From Symbiodinium natans (Eukaryota; Sar; Dinophyceae; Suessiales; Symbiodiniaceae): a DNA stretch of 64,000 bases. The notes beneath the pieces were generated by a model. The model searched no databases. It saw only the letters and a list, made by a program, of their open reading frames with translations, and was not told the DNA's origin. The translations under genes and the position numbers were made by a program. This document shows, in pieces, positions 45,393 to 56,349 of the stretch. The stretch lies in contig CAJNDS010002634.1 of NCBI GenBank assembly GCA_905221605.1, forward strand, positions 487,001-551,000, given 5' to 3'. How positions within the stretch are numbered: position 1 is the stretch's first letter; each line of letters begins with the position of its first letter.

Positions 45393-46969
45393 TTTTGTGG
45401 GAGGGTTGACGGTTGAAAGACCGCTATGCGCCGTGTGCGATTCTGACTTAGTGGGCCCTTCTTCCCTTCATTCAAGGCTTCCCCTTTTTGACGCCTTATA
45501 ACCTAAACCCTAAACCCGAAAGGGCACCCTTTGCTGCTAGGTGCCTGGGGCCTGCTTTCACTTGGGATCGCCGGTTCTGGCTGTTCGGAGTTTCTTGCAG
45601 ACCCTGCACGCTGAAGCTCTGAAGACCTCGAGGGTTTAGGGTTGAGGGTTTAGGGTTTAGGGTTTAGGGTGTGGGGTTTATCGACCCTACTACCCAAAAG
45701 TTTTACAGACATGAGGGTTTCTCTTACCCAGGGTGATCGGAAGGCTGCCGGTGTCCCTAGCAGACAGCAACCTCAGAGACCAATTAAGTCAATTCAGGTT
45801 TAGGGTTTAGGAATATTCTCGAGGTCATTTGTCGGATCCCGAGCACGAAAATGTTCCCTGACGCCGCCTTCGAACTGCTGCAAGACCCGTATGTATGGTG
45901 CAGCGTTCCAATCCCCTCCGGTCCACGTCCGCGCCCCCTCCCCGATCTAAACCCTAAACCCTCAACCCTCAACCCTAAACCCTAAACCCCTCTCCCGGAT
46001 CCTCTCTGAGAGAAAGCGCAGGCCGCCAGCGCAGAGCCCCCAGCGCCGCCGAAGCCGGTGGCTTGTAGACTCTAACCCGAAGGATTTCCGAAAAGTAGCG
46101 CTTATAGGGCGTGGAGGGTTTTCATTCAGGTAGACAGGGTATATAGGGTATACCCTATATAGTCGGGGTTTACAGGGTATAGGGTACAACTCGAAGGGGA
46201 CTTTCCGAAAATTAGGGGTTTTTTCTGGGAGGTTTCCATATATCAGGATTCGAGAGTCTTTTGGGGTACTTAGAGCTGAATGAGTACACTTTACACTTCT
46301 TGGGATACTATAATCCCCAATAGAACTGAAAGTGTGCACTTTTTTTGGGGCCGATGAACTCAGCAACTAAGGGTATGCAAGGGGCATGTTGGAAAATCCC
46401 CATGAGGCGTCGGCAGACCAGGATGTCCCGCACCAACTTACGATGCTTTGGGATTTAAAAAGGTTTAGGGTTTAGGGTGTACTTCCGTTTCAGGGCTCTC
46501 CTTGGATGGTTTGGCTGGACAGGGACACGGGGGCAGTGCATCTCAACATAAACGAAGGACTGCTGTACAGATTGCAGAGACTGAATATGTTGAAGGAGGT
46601 CTTTGCAGTCGAGTGCATCGTGTCTCCCCTGTGGTGTGATTGCCTGCTTTCTTGCGTGCCCCCCATTGTTGAGGAAGTGCACCGCATTTGTGGCACAGTT
46701 CTCAAGATTCTCATGTTGGGACTACACAGAAACAATGGGATCCACAAGTATTGAGTTTTGCTGGTTTGACGTGACAGCTCTTCTCAGCTGGGGCACAACA
46801 TGTGTGCGCAGTCTGCAACTCGGCACTTGAGAGAGCCCTGGCGCAAAAAAGGGTTTAGGGTTTAGGGACACCCCTTAAGCCTTCTTACCTTCCTGATCAG
46901 AAGAAGGTTTGGGAAGCACTAAACCCTTAACCCTTAACCCTAAACCCTAAACCCATCGCCAGCCAAGGT

Positions 46970-47019
46970 GAAGCTCAAGAAGAAGCTTGCAAGGAAAAAG
47001 GCCCTCAAGGCGGGTTGAG
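46970..47019 (+). CDS. Possible short basic terminal exon
   Basis: After a CCCTAAA array and a GCCAG acceptor the frame reads AKVKLKKKLARKKALKAG and then TGA. It resembles the basic exon at 25248 in composition. It could be the end of an unidentified gene between 43 and 47 kb. No family was recognised. Confidence 0.28.
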
Positions 47020-47084
47020 AGCAGCTGCTCGGGCGAGCGAGGGTCCCTGCATTGGTCGGCCGAAAGCCCCTTATAAACGTACGC

Positions 47085-47177
47085 GGAGGAGAGAGAGAGA
47101 GAGAGAGATGCACACACACACACACACACCGATAAATAAATAAATAAATAAATAAAATATATATATATATATATATG
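47085..47177. repeat. Compound microsatellite
   Basis: (GA)n, then (CA)n, then (TAAA)n, then (TA)n in a row. A separate GA-rich tract is at 53365-53432. Confidence 0.9.
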
Positions 47178-48486
47178 TGTGGTCACGCGCTCCGTACCGT
47201 TCTAAGGATCTATGGTGTTAGGGCTTGGCTTATTGGGGCCTCAGGTTTTTTTTAGATCTAAGGTCTTCTCTCCCCCCCCCCCCTGTGGCGTGGTTGGGAG
47301 GTTTCGGGCTTCTGGTTCAGGGCTCTGGTGTTGTAGGATTTTAAGGTTTTGGGTTTCTGGGATTCGGGTTTCAGGGTTTTAAAGGTCTTTAAGGTTAAGG
47401 TTTAGGGTTTTTGGGGATTGGGCTTCGGGTTGGGGGCTTTGGGCCCCTAAGCCCGAAAAGACGATCCAAGAATTCAGTGCCCACTCATGGTCTTAATCAG
47501 AAAGCTGCAAGAATCCTTTTAAGCCTTTTCTAGCATAGGAACACATGGATTCGCGGGACACGGGCTAGAAACAAGATGCTTCCAGGGTGCTTGTACGGTT
47601 CTGGGTCGATCCACAGGCAGCAGGCCTCTCTGGAGGACTTTTATCACCAAAAACCTGTTTGTGTGTGCATATATATATATATATAATTTACATATATACA
47701 TTTCATCACATAAATATAGATACTTCCATACAAATATACATGTAAATTTCAAATAAGGAAGTATACTATAGATATAGATATAGACATAGATATAGATGTG
47801 TTATATCTACCCATGAACCTCCAACCCCCTCTGCGGAGGTCAGTCCTTCAGATGCCTGAAGGGCATCACGGCGGGAAGCGCCTCGAGGGGAACCGGGAGC
47901 CTCGCGCAAAAAGAACCAAACGACGGGTTTAGGGTTTAGGGTTTATAGGGTAGGTTTAGGGTTTAGGGTTTAGGGTTAGGGTTTAGGGTTTAGGGTTTAT
48001 AGGGTTCAGGGTTTAGGATTCAGGGCTTAGGGCAAAGGGTTTAGGGTTTCGGGTTTTGGGTTTTGGGTTCCCGCGGATTTAGGGTTTTTTTGGGGGTGCA
48101 TCGTCTGTTTATGACGGTTTCTAGGGGCTGTTACGGTTGATGGGCTTTGTAGGGTTTATCAGGTTTCTCGGGGGTTTATAGTTTTAAGGGCATTTGTTTT
48201 GGCTCTGGGTGTTTTGTAACGGGTTGGGTCGCGGCCAGCAATGCTAGACCGCGAGTAACCCTCAATCCGAAACAAAGAAGCCTTACAACCCTGTAAGTCC
48301 CATAAACCTTGAAGCCCTAAATCCTACAGTAAAAGCCTAATAACCCTGAAAGCCCTGAACCCGAGAACCCCTAAAAGCCCCGTAAAACCTAAAAGCCCTC
48401 AAGCCTAGAACCCCTGCCCTACAAAACCCCAAAAGCCCGAAGCCCTCCCCCCCCTCCACCACCCTACCCGGGCGGCCCCCGCGCAG

Positions 48487-50552
48487 GTCGAGGCGCTCCA
48501 CAAGTCGTGCATCGGGGAGCTGCAGGTGCAACTGGCGGAATCTGGTGTTTGGGGTTGAGGGAGAAGGGTGTAGGGATCAGAGGCTTCAGGATTCAGGGTT
48601 TGGGGTTTGGTGAAGTTCCCTGCGGCACCTGGAGTGAAGCTCGTGTGGACATGGCTCCGAGTTGGCCTTGTGGGGCACAGAGCCTAGGTTCAAAAAAGGC
48701 TGAGTGCTTTGAAAGTGTTCAGTGTTTTTCTTCGGTTTTTGGTCAGTGGATATGAATTCCTTAGGAATATTGGTGGGTGTAGGTGGGCCGAATGCCAATT
48801 ATACCTGCAAGCAAAGGGGGGGGACCTTCGGCAATGAGTTTTTAAGCCTGTCTTGAAAACACAGCTGGGAAAACCCATGAATTGTACGCTGCGGCAGCCT
48901 CCTGAAAGTCCCGAAGCCAGTTGAAAGCCGAACCCCCGAAAAAGAAGACCTCCCGGCCTTTGTTGGAGTGGAGTTGCTTTAGTCGGGCAGGTATCATCGA
49001 AGACCCAGAAAGAATAGAAACAATCATGACGTTTCTTTAACTTCCGGTTTTGACCGAAGTCCAGACGGCACCCCTCAAAAAAGCCGACCACATGCCAAAT
49101 GCTCCGAGAAACACCCACCTTGCAAACCCTAAACCCTAACAACCTCAACGACCCCCAAGCGCAACCCAGCTCTGCCTTTGAGCGAGCGTGCGAGTCAAAA
49201 CCCAGTTCTTCCCCTAACCCTAAACCCCTAAACCCTAGACCCCTAAACCCTAAAAGGCACTGTCGAACTTGAACAGAGGCTGCCCATGCCGACTATTCGG
49301 AGCGGCTCCAGGCCAAGGCAAGTCGTTGTTGGGGGGGGTGGGGGGGGTTGGGGTTTAGGGTTTAGGGTTTGTTTAGGGTTTAGGGTTTAGGGTTAGGGTT
49401 TAGGGTTTAGGGTTTAGGGTTTAGGGTTTAGGGTTTAGGGTTTAGGGTTTAGGGTTTAGGGTTTAGGGTTTAGGGTTTAGGGTTTAGGGTTTAGGGTTTA
49501 GGGTTTAGGGTGCCAGTTCCAGGGTTTAGGTTTGGGGGCGAAGGGGGGGGAGGGGAGGGAGGGGGGTGGAGCATTCAAGGGCTTGAGTTTTTTTAGGCTT
49601 GGGGCTTGTATGACTCGCAGCAGAGGGGCAAAAGTGGTATTTATATGACCGCAATCACAAAAGGGGGTTTCCTAAATTAGGGGGGTACCTTCTCGGGTCT
49701 TTTTTATACGGGAACCCTGCTATTTGGGGATCTAAATTGGGGGTCCCCTATGTTCGTAAACCTCCATCCATGTCTAAAGGGCCCAGGACTGTGGGGGCGG
49801 TGTGTTGGATGGCGGACCTTCGGGCAGATGCGAGCAGTTTGCCTCAGGGCTGCTTTTAGGGTGCTTGGGGTTTAGGGTTTAGGGTTGGGGGTTTGGGGTT
49901 TAGGGCTTAGGCTTTGGGGTGATGGCCTTGGTCGCTGACGGGCACGTTCCATGTTATGATTGGCTTTGACCCCCGGCGCGTTTTTGTGGAAGTATGCTTG
50001 AAGGTTGTAGCGACAGTTCGTGAGTGTGGTTTCCACACCAGAGGCTTGGAGCAAAACAGGCTTGTAAACCCTGGACCCTAAACCCTAAACCGCTAAACCC
50101 TAATCTTTTGTTTGGCAAGTTTTTGAACATCGGTTGCGCTGAGGCACCGACGCAGGGTTCAGGGCTCTTAGAGTTCAGCAGGCTTCGGAGGGCTTTCTAT
50201 TTCTGAGGGATATAATTACTTGGGAAGAATTGTGAAAATTTGGGCACTATACTTCCTAAGAAACAGCAAAAGTTTTGGGCGCCATAATTCCTAAGACATA
50301 GTCAAAATGTTGTGCACTATAATTCCTAAGAGCCACCAAAATTTATACTTTTTTGTTCCAAGTCCCTAATCCCTAAACCCTAAACCCTAAACCCTATGAT
50401 AGCTTTGTTGGAAAACAGGATCGAGAGCTCGCCGACAAGCGGGCCCAGATCAAGACCCTTGGAACCGATGTCGCCGAGCAGGACCTGGCCGCAGATGCGC
50501 AAGGGATACTGCATAAACAAATCAATAAATATTCATATCTATATGTGGAGAA

Positions 50553-50591
<39 letters not shown>

Positions 50592-53500
50592 TGTACATAC
50601 TTCACATATCTATACATATACTTGTGACGCGGCTTGTTAGCTACTTCTATGAAATCCTGGAAATGATTTATTTCCGAAAACAATGCGAATAAAATGTAAT
50701 CCAAAAAGCGAAAAAAAGCCCAACTACTCAAAATATGCAAAAACAATGACAAAAAAAAGACACTTAAAAAGCAAAAAAAAATGACTCTAAAAAACAAGAA
50801 AAATGTGTGCCTTTGTTGTGTTTGTTTTCGTTGTTTGTGGCTGCTGGGTCGCTTTTTGGGTCGCTTTTTATTCGCTTCTTTTTCGCTTTTTTCTAGGAAA
50901 AAAGCGAGAAAAAAAACGAAAAAAAAACGACCCAAAAAGCGACGTTTTGCCTTTTTCGCTGCATTATCGCTTTTTGGTCGCTTTTTGGGTCGCTTTTTAT
51001 TCGCTTTCTTTCGACTTTTTTCCCAGAAAAAAAGCGAAAAAAAGCGACCCAAAAGCGACGTTTTGCCTTTTTCGCCGCATTATCGCTTTTTGGTCGCTTT
51101 TTGGGTCGCTTTTTTTCGCTTTTTTCCTAGGAAAGAAGCGAATAAAAAGCGAATAAAAAGCGACCCAAAAAGCGATAATGCGGCGAAAAAAGCAAAACAA
51201 AAGCGAAACAATTGTATCCCCTTTTCTGAACCCATGATTTTCGCTTTTTCGGTGTCATGTTTTTCGCATTTTATAAAAAATCGATTCGGTTTCTTTTCGG
51301 AAAATAAATCATGTAGCCAAAACCTTAGAAGTAGCTCTAAGCCGCATCACAAACATATACATAGGGGGTTTCCGAAAATAGGGGTACCCTTTTGGGGGGT
51401 CCGTTTACGGGGATTCCATTTTGTTTTTGGGGAATAAACGGGGTACCCCTATTTTGGAATGTACCCATCTGTCGCAGAGAGAGGCGCCAAGTTTACAGCA
51501 ATACGGAGATCTGGGCAGTTTGGGAGGCCTTACAGACCCGGCCATGAGTCACATTGAGCACGTATCAGGAGGCCAAGATCGAGCATCTGCAAGTGGAGGC
51601 AAGGTTTTGGGTTTTGGGTTTAGGGTTTGGGTTTAGGGAGGCCAGGCAACGCACACTGGACATCTCGACTCATACTTTCTTCAGTATTCCTCATCCAGGT
51701 TGCTTTGTACCAGGGATCTTCAACCTCTCGTTTTGATTCAGCTGTGAGCTTGTGCACCACTCTGTTTTGGAGTTGTGCCGGTAGAGGTCCTAACATTCTC
51801 TCGTGTTTCCTGCAGTTGTGGGAAGGTGGAGCAGTACCAGCAGACTCACATTGAGACGGAGCACACCATGGCCCGACGCTGTAGGGCTTGTTGGGGTTTG
51901 GCGCATTTTGCAACAAAGGGCCACTGGTTCTTGGTAGGGGATGAGGGAATTAGGGCCATGCGGATCAGAGCTGGATTGACGGGCTACAGCTTCTGGGCTT
52001 CTGGGCTTCCTCGCGTTTTTTAGGGCTTTGGGTCTCTGCTTGAAGGTTCATGGGTAATTCGAAGTAGGGTTTGAAGTGCCCTAAAAAAGTTATCACCAGT
52101 TATAGCTATAGTTGCCCTACTTATAACCCCACTTCTAACTACCCCTGAACCTCCAAGTGGGGTCTCCCCTAAACCCTAAACCCTAAACCCTAAACCTTAA
52201 ACCCTAAACCCGGTCTCCGGGGTGGAGGGCTCTTGTGGAGGCCGAGATGAAGTCTGGCTATGAGCGGAGGATAGCTCAAATGGAGGCTCTCTGGGCCGTG
52301 GGCTGAGGGCGCAGACGGGAACTTTTGGGACACTCTGAGTGAGGGTCATATGAAAGACACCGTATGAACGTGCCAGAGCTAAAGAAGCGAGGTTTCTTAA
52401 GTTTAGGCGTTGCGGCCTGGTGGGGTTTCCAGCAGCTATCGGCTGCTGCCTTGCCAAGGTCCCTCTCACTCGCTCTCCGCTCAACTAGTCACACTCCTGC
52501 CAGTATTGGTGATCGCGTCGGGGGTTGAAGTCTCTCAACCCCATTTGCGGGGCTCTGGGCTTCAGATTCAGGGCCGGGCTTTGGAGCTCCTGAACGCCCT
52601 TCTCTTTGCCCATTAGAGCGACCTCGGCAAGTCTGTTCGCAGGAAGACTTGTCGAAAGCTGACAAAGCTCTTCGAAATCTCCGCCCATGCCCTAGCTGAA
52701 CTGAGACGGCATGGTGGCCCATATCGAGTTTAGGGTAAACCCTAAACCCTAAACCCTAAACACCCTAAACCCTAAACCGGGTTTATAGGGCCTTCAGGTT
52801 TCGAAGCGGGGATTCCCATCTGCGAAGAGAGGCGAAGAGAGGGGGGGTTTAGAGGTGCGAATTTTGGTGGCCGGAAGCTTGCGTGAACGCACAACCCGAC
52901 TTTGCCTAGATGAATATTAACCAAAAGCCCCGAAAATGTAGTACTTTAGGAAACGCCTGCAAGAGTTGTTGCCCATTGCTTCATCCCCCCCAAGTGGAGG
53001 TGGCCAGCTTTGGTCCAACAGCATGGACTGTTCTTGACCCGTGGATAGGTAATTGTCGCAGGATTGAGAGCGCCCTTCGGTCGGGTTCGGACCAGATGAA
53101 CCCTAAAAGGGTTTATGGTTCATATACCTTAATAGGGAGAATCGTAGTATAGGGCATATGACCCAATTTTAGGGTTCATCTAGTCCCCGAGGTACTTATA
53201 ACCCCGCTGAGCCCCAACACAGGAAGCTGCAAGAAGGGCTTGGAAGTTTGGTGTTTAAGGCTCCAAAGAACGTGGCATTCGGAGTTCATTGGTCCGCCCA
53301 TGATGGAGTTAGCGGAGTTAGAGGAAGCCCGAAACCTTTGCCCTTTGGGGGTCTAGAAAAGAGGCAGAGAGAGACACAGAGAGAGAGAGAGAGAGAGAAA
53401 GAAGAAAAGAAAGAGACAAAGAGAAAAGGCATTCCCGCGATGCTCGTCGCAAGGTGACAGCCTCGACCAGATGGAGAAGGAGAAGGCGGACTTGATGAAC

Positions 53501-55470
53501 ATAGGGGTCGGAAGAGTTACTCATAGTATTCCCTTATGGTCCCTTTTTAAAAATATACTATAATAACACCCAAAGGTTCTGCTTGTTTTGGCCCCTATGT
53601 TGGTTTGATCGGCTTTGTTTGTCTGCAGGGATTGTCGATGCTCATTCAGGTGCACTTTTTTACATCGGAGCCCCTTGTGCCCGCACAGGCCAAGTCTGCA
53701 AGGACTTGTGCGGGCAGTCGGGTAGGTTCTGGTAACCTTGAGCCGATGCGACCCCTGGCGCGCCCAAACCCTAAACCCTAAACCCTAAACCCTAACCACA
53801 AGACCTAAGGATCAGCTCATCTTTGATAAAGATCAGCTCCGCCACGGCCTCGGGTGTGACCATAGACTATAGAAGTCGGCTTGGCAGGGTTCAGGGTTCA
53901 GGGTTCAGGGTTCAGGGTTTAGGGTTTAGGGTCGAGGGAGCACATCGCCCAAGCCTGGATGCGAGAAAACAAACAGGGGTTAGGGTTTGAGGGAGCCCTG
54001 TTGAAAAAGCGCTTCAAGACTTACCCCTACTCTAGTGACCCCAAAGCATCCTTGATCCTTGCCTGTAGTCGCGGGCTCCTGTTGTGGGGTACTTGGTTGC
54101 AGAAAACCCTAAACCCTAAACCCTTACTAAACCCTAAACCAAGAAGACTGTGAGGTCCGCAGGGTTCTCAGCGAGTTCTATCTTTGCCCCCTTACCCTAA
54201 AGCAATTGATCTCAATCGTTCGCTCAGATTGAGGGTTAAAGTACACCCTATACATGCCTTCAGCCTTTGCTTTGGGGATGTTAGCCCCCTTCTTTGGAGC
54301 CAAAGCAGACATCTAGGCCTCAACTCTAATCCCTTTCCGTCAAACTGAGGTGAGACCATCGATCACGAGAAGCTCCGCGCTTATGCTCGATTTTGCGAGA
54401 TAGGCCTTTGTTTCCCCTCTTGGGCCGAGCGGCCCAGGAGCACAATATAGCTACAGGTACAGGCCATACAGCCTACACCTCATGAACAACCCTAAACCCT
54501 AAACCCTAAACCCTAAACCAGGAAGGAGATGAGCCGGAAGACCCAAGCCTTCTTCAAGGAGCTGCCGGCACCTTGGGGGGGAAGTTTGGGTGGGTCGGTT
54601 TCTTTAAGCTGTTTAGGGTTTAGGGTTTAGGGTTTAGGGTTTGAGGAGCCCTTGGGACCTCCCCTATAGCGCAGCCCGCAGGAGTGTGAGCAGAAGATGC
54701 AAGAAAATGACAGCAAGGTGTCCCTGGCCTCAGCCTTCACCTGACGTGTTGTTGGCATCATGAGGGAGCTGCATGAGCTGGAACACCATGATGTTCCAGA
54801 GTGTGGCAGACGTTGGAGAATAGGACGCTGATACGAAGTACGAGGAGCCCTACTCACAAGACCCTAAACCCTAAACCCTTTGAAGAGCTGAGCTGCAAGG
54901 GGAGGAGTAGCCTCGGAAAGCGTCAGGTCCCAGACAATGGCAGAGTTCAACACACAGCGCAGCAGGCACACGTGCGGATTTTCTGCCACGCACTTCACGG
55001 GGAATCTGCGCTCGATTTGGGGCTCCAGGCTGTTTAGGGTGTAGGGTTTAGGGTTTAGGGTTTAGCGTTTAGGGTTTATGCAAAAAGGTTTAGGGCCAGG
55101 GATCTGTGAGTACATCGGCTTCGAGCCTGCGCAGACCGGTAGACAGTCCGACAGTCTTGGCAGGAGGGAAGCTGAAATCCCGAAACCCTATCCTATGATG
55201 TCCAGAGCTTCAGCATATTCACAAGCTTGGAGCGAGTGGGAGGTGTTCTCACTAGCCGAATCCTGCACTTAAATTGCCGGGGCTCCGTAAACCCCTAAAC
55301 CCTAAACCCTGAACCCTGAACCCTAAACCCTGAACTCTAAACCCTGAACCAGCGCATCGGAAGAGATCACTGCGACGCTGCGCACCCAGAGGCTGGCTCA
55401 AAGGCTTCGCTGTGACTGCCGTGACCTTCTGCTCTGTGCCAGCCGCGCCACCATGCTCCTGACATGGGTG
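48487..55470 (+). CDS. Coiled-coil protein in many short exons, unknown
   Basis: Candidate exons, each after AG and most ending at GC: 48487-48534 (VEALHKSCIGELQVQL), 49279-49311 (AAHADYSERLQ), 50419 to about 50502 (DRELADKRAQIKTLGTDVAE then QDLAADAQ), 51569-51602 (EAKIEHLQVEA), 51817-51880 (CGKVEQYQQTHIETEHTMAR), 52241-52300 (AEMKSGYERRIAQMEALW), 53454-53500 (DSLDQMEKEKADLMN), 53807-53870 (DQLIFDKDQLRHG), 54522-54573 (KEMSRKTQAFFKELP), 54681-54717 (ECEQKMQENDSK) and 55353 to about 55470 (ASEEITATLRTQRLAQRLRC). All are polar, Glu/Lys/Gln/Leu-rich helices, consistent with one long coiled-coil protein of the cytoskeleton, basal body or chromosome-structure type. No named family is recognised, and start and stop are not found. 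Exon 55353 may belong elsewhere. Flanking arrays are mainly CCCTAAA before and TTTAGGG after. Confidence 0.55.
49345..49510. repeat. TTTAGGG array after coiled-coil exon
   Basis: More than 20 units, nearly perfect, starting 34 bp after the exon at 49279; the longest array in the window. Confidence 0.95.
49662..49769. mobile_element. Family-E element
   Basis: Starts AGGGGGTTTCCTAAATTAGG and ends CCTATGTTCGTAAACCTCCAT. Confidence 0.7.
50207..50360. repeat. Short imperfect tandem repeat, about 37-40 bp units
   Basis: The motif ACTATAATTCCTAAGA(A/C) followed by CA(A/G)(C/T)..AAA(A/T)TTTTGGG recurs about four times, just before the coiled-coil exon at 50419. A similar unit is seen near 46290-46345. 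Confidence 0.6.
50850..51212. repeat. Tandem array of long palindromes rich in AAAAAGCGACC
   Basis: Three consecutive hairpins about 120 bp apart. Each has an arm like TTTTTGGTCGCTTTTTGGGT, a centre near CTAGGAAA or CCCAGAAA, and the inverse arm AAAAAGCGACCCAAAAAGCG. Linkers (ACGTTTTGCCTTTTTCGCNG then CATTATCG) are also repeated, and the last is present inverted at the right edge. It lies in an intron of the coiled-coil gene; the long F/K-rich open frames through it are low-complexity translation. Confidence 0.85.
51362..51458. mobile_element. Family-E element, well conserved
   Basis: Starts TAGGGGGTTTCCGAAAATAG and ends ACGGGGTACCCCTATTTTGG; GGGTACC appears in inverse orientation near both ends. 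Confidence 0.8.
52038..52158. mobile_element. Family-C element
   Basis: Starts TGCTTGAAGGTTCATGGGTA and ends AACTACCCCTGAACCTCCAAG. It is followed directly by a CCCTAAA array and the exon at 52241. Confidence 0.82.
53088..53188. mobile_element. Family-A element
   Basis: Starts CGGACCAGATGAACCCTAAA and ends TTTTAGGGTTCATCTAGTCCCC. Good reference copy without telomeric expansion. Confidence 0.82.
53507..53604. repeat. Family-H dispersed repeat
   Basis: Contains AGTTACTCATAGTATTCCCT and TATGGTCCCT, then AACACCCAAAGGTTCT and GGCCCCTAT, as in the copy at 27996. Confidence 0.6.
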
Positions 55471-56349
55471 AGCCTACTTGTGTGGGAGGCCAGGGTTTAG
55501 GGGTTAGGGGTGTAGGGGTTCGGGTTTAGGGGTGTAGGGGTTCGGTTTTAGGGGGAACCTTGGTTTAGGGTTCAGGGGTTTAGGGGTTTGGGGGTTTAGG
55601 GGTTTGGGGGTTGAGGGGTTTAAGGTCCCGCTGAAGCTCGCAGGCAGGGTTTGGGGTTGCGGGGCTCTGCCTGGAGACCTAATTCTCACAGACGGCGTAG
55701 GCCTCAACTTTGCCTCAACGGACGCCACAGTGCAGTGAAGGAAATAGGCCAACCGACGGCAGGGATGAAAGATGCAAGGGAAATCTGAAAGTCCACGGCG
55801 CCGCTCTCCCCCCACCTCCCCCGCCCCCCCTCTTCCCCAAACATCCTGAGTCAGTCGGTCTGACATCATCCTTGTCAAGAGGTCGGGTTGCACTAGCCCT
55901 CCTAGACCCAAGTCAAGGCTGTTCTGGCTGTGGGAGTTCGGCTTGCAGGCCTTGCCTTTCGTTTCGGGAATCGCGCTGGCTGGATAAACAGTACGTCGTA
56001 ACCTAGAACCAGGAGTAACCCAGGAATACCAACGGTCCAACGACGGTACCCTTTTTGGTTTGAGAGAGGCACATAAGGGAATCTAAACCCTAAAACAGGG
56101 ATACCTCTCATGATGGAGATTTATGCAAACTGTGCGCAAGTACCAACAGATCTACAGTACGTAAGTGGGGCATGGAAGGCTGTGCAATCCCTGGCCCACA
56201 CATGCCCGCACAATATTCGCCGCACAAGCCTCCGCACCTCCGCAACCCTGAGCACGCGAAATGCACTTTTTTTTGTGCTCCGGCCCTGCCGCAAGACTCA
56301 TCGAAACACGACTGACCTCCCTAAGTCCCGAAGTCCTAAGCCGTTCCAG

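Larger units (their letters stand above)
42797..48486. other. Stretch with unassigned open frames
   Basis: Probably contains the last exon(s) of the aldo/keto reductase (45824-45890 tentative) and parts of another gene. Open frames at 44011-44451, 44507-44808, 44824-45054 and 46506-46754 on the + strand look partly coding (e.g. VECIVSPLWCDCLLSCV), but opposing frames are equally open and no family is recognised. Confidence 0.4.

Noticed and set aside
50781-51437. 218-codon Phe/Lys/Arg-rich + frame and 176-codon minus frame
   Set aside because: They translate the AAAAAGCGACC palindrome array; they are low-complexity and open on both strands.
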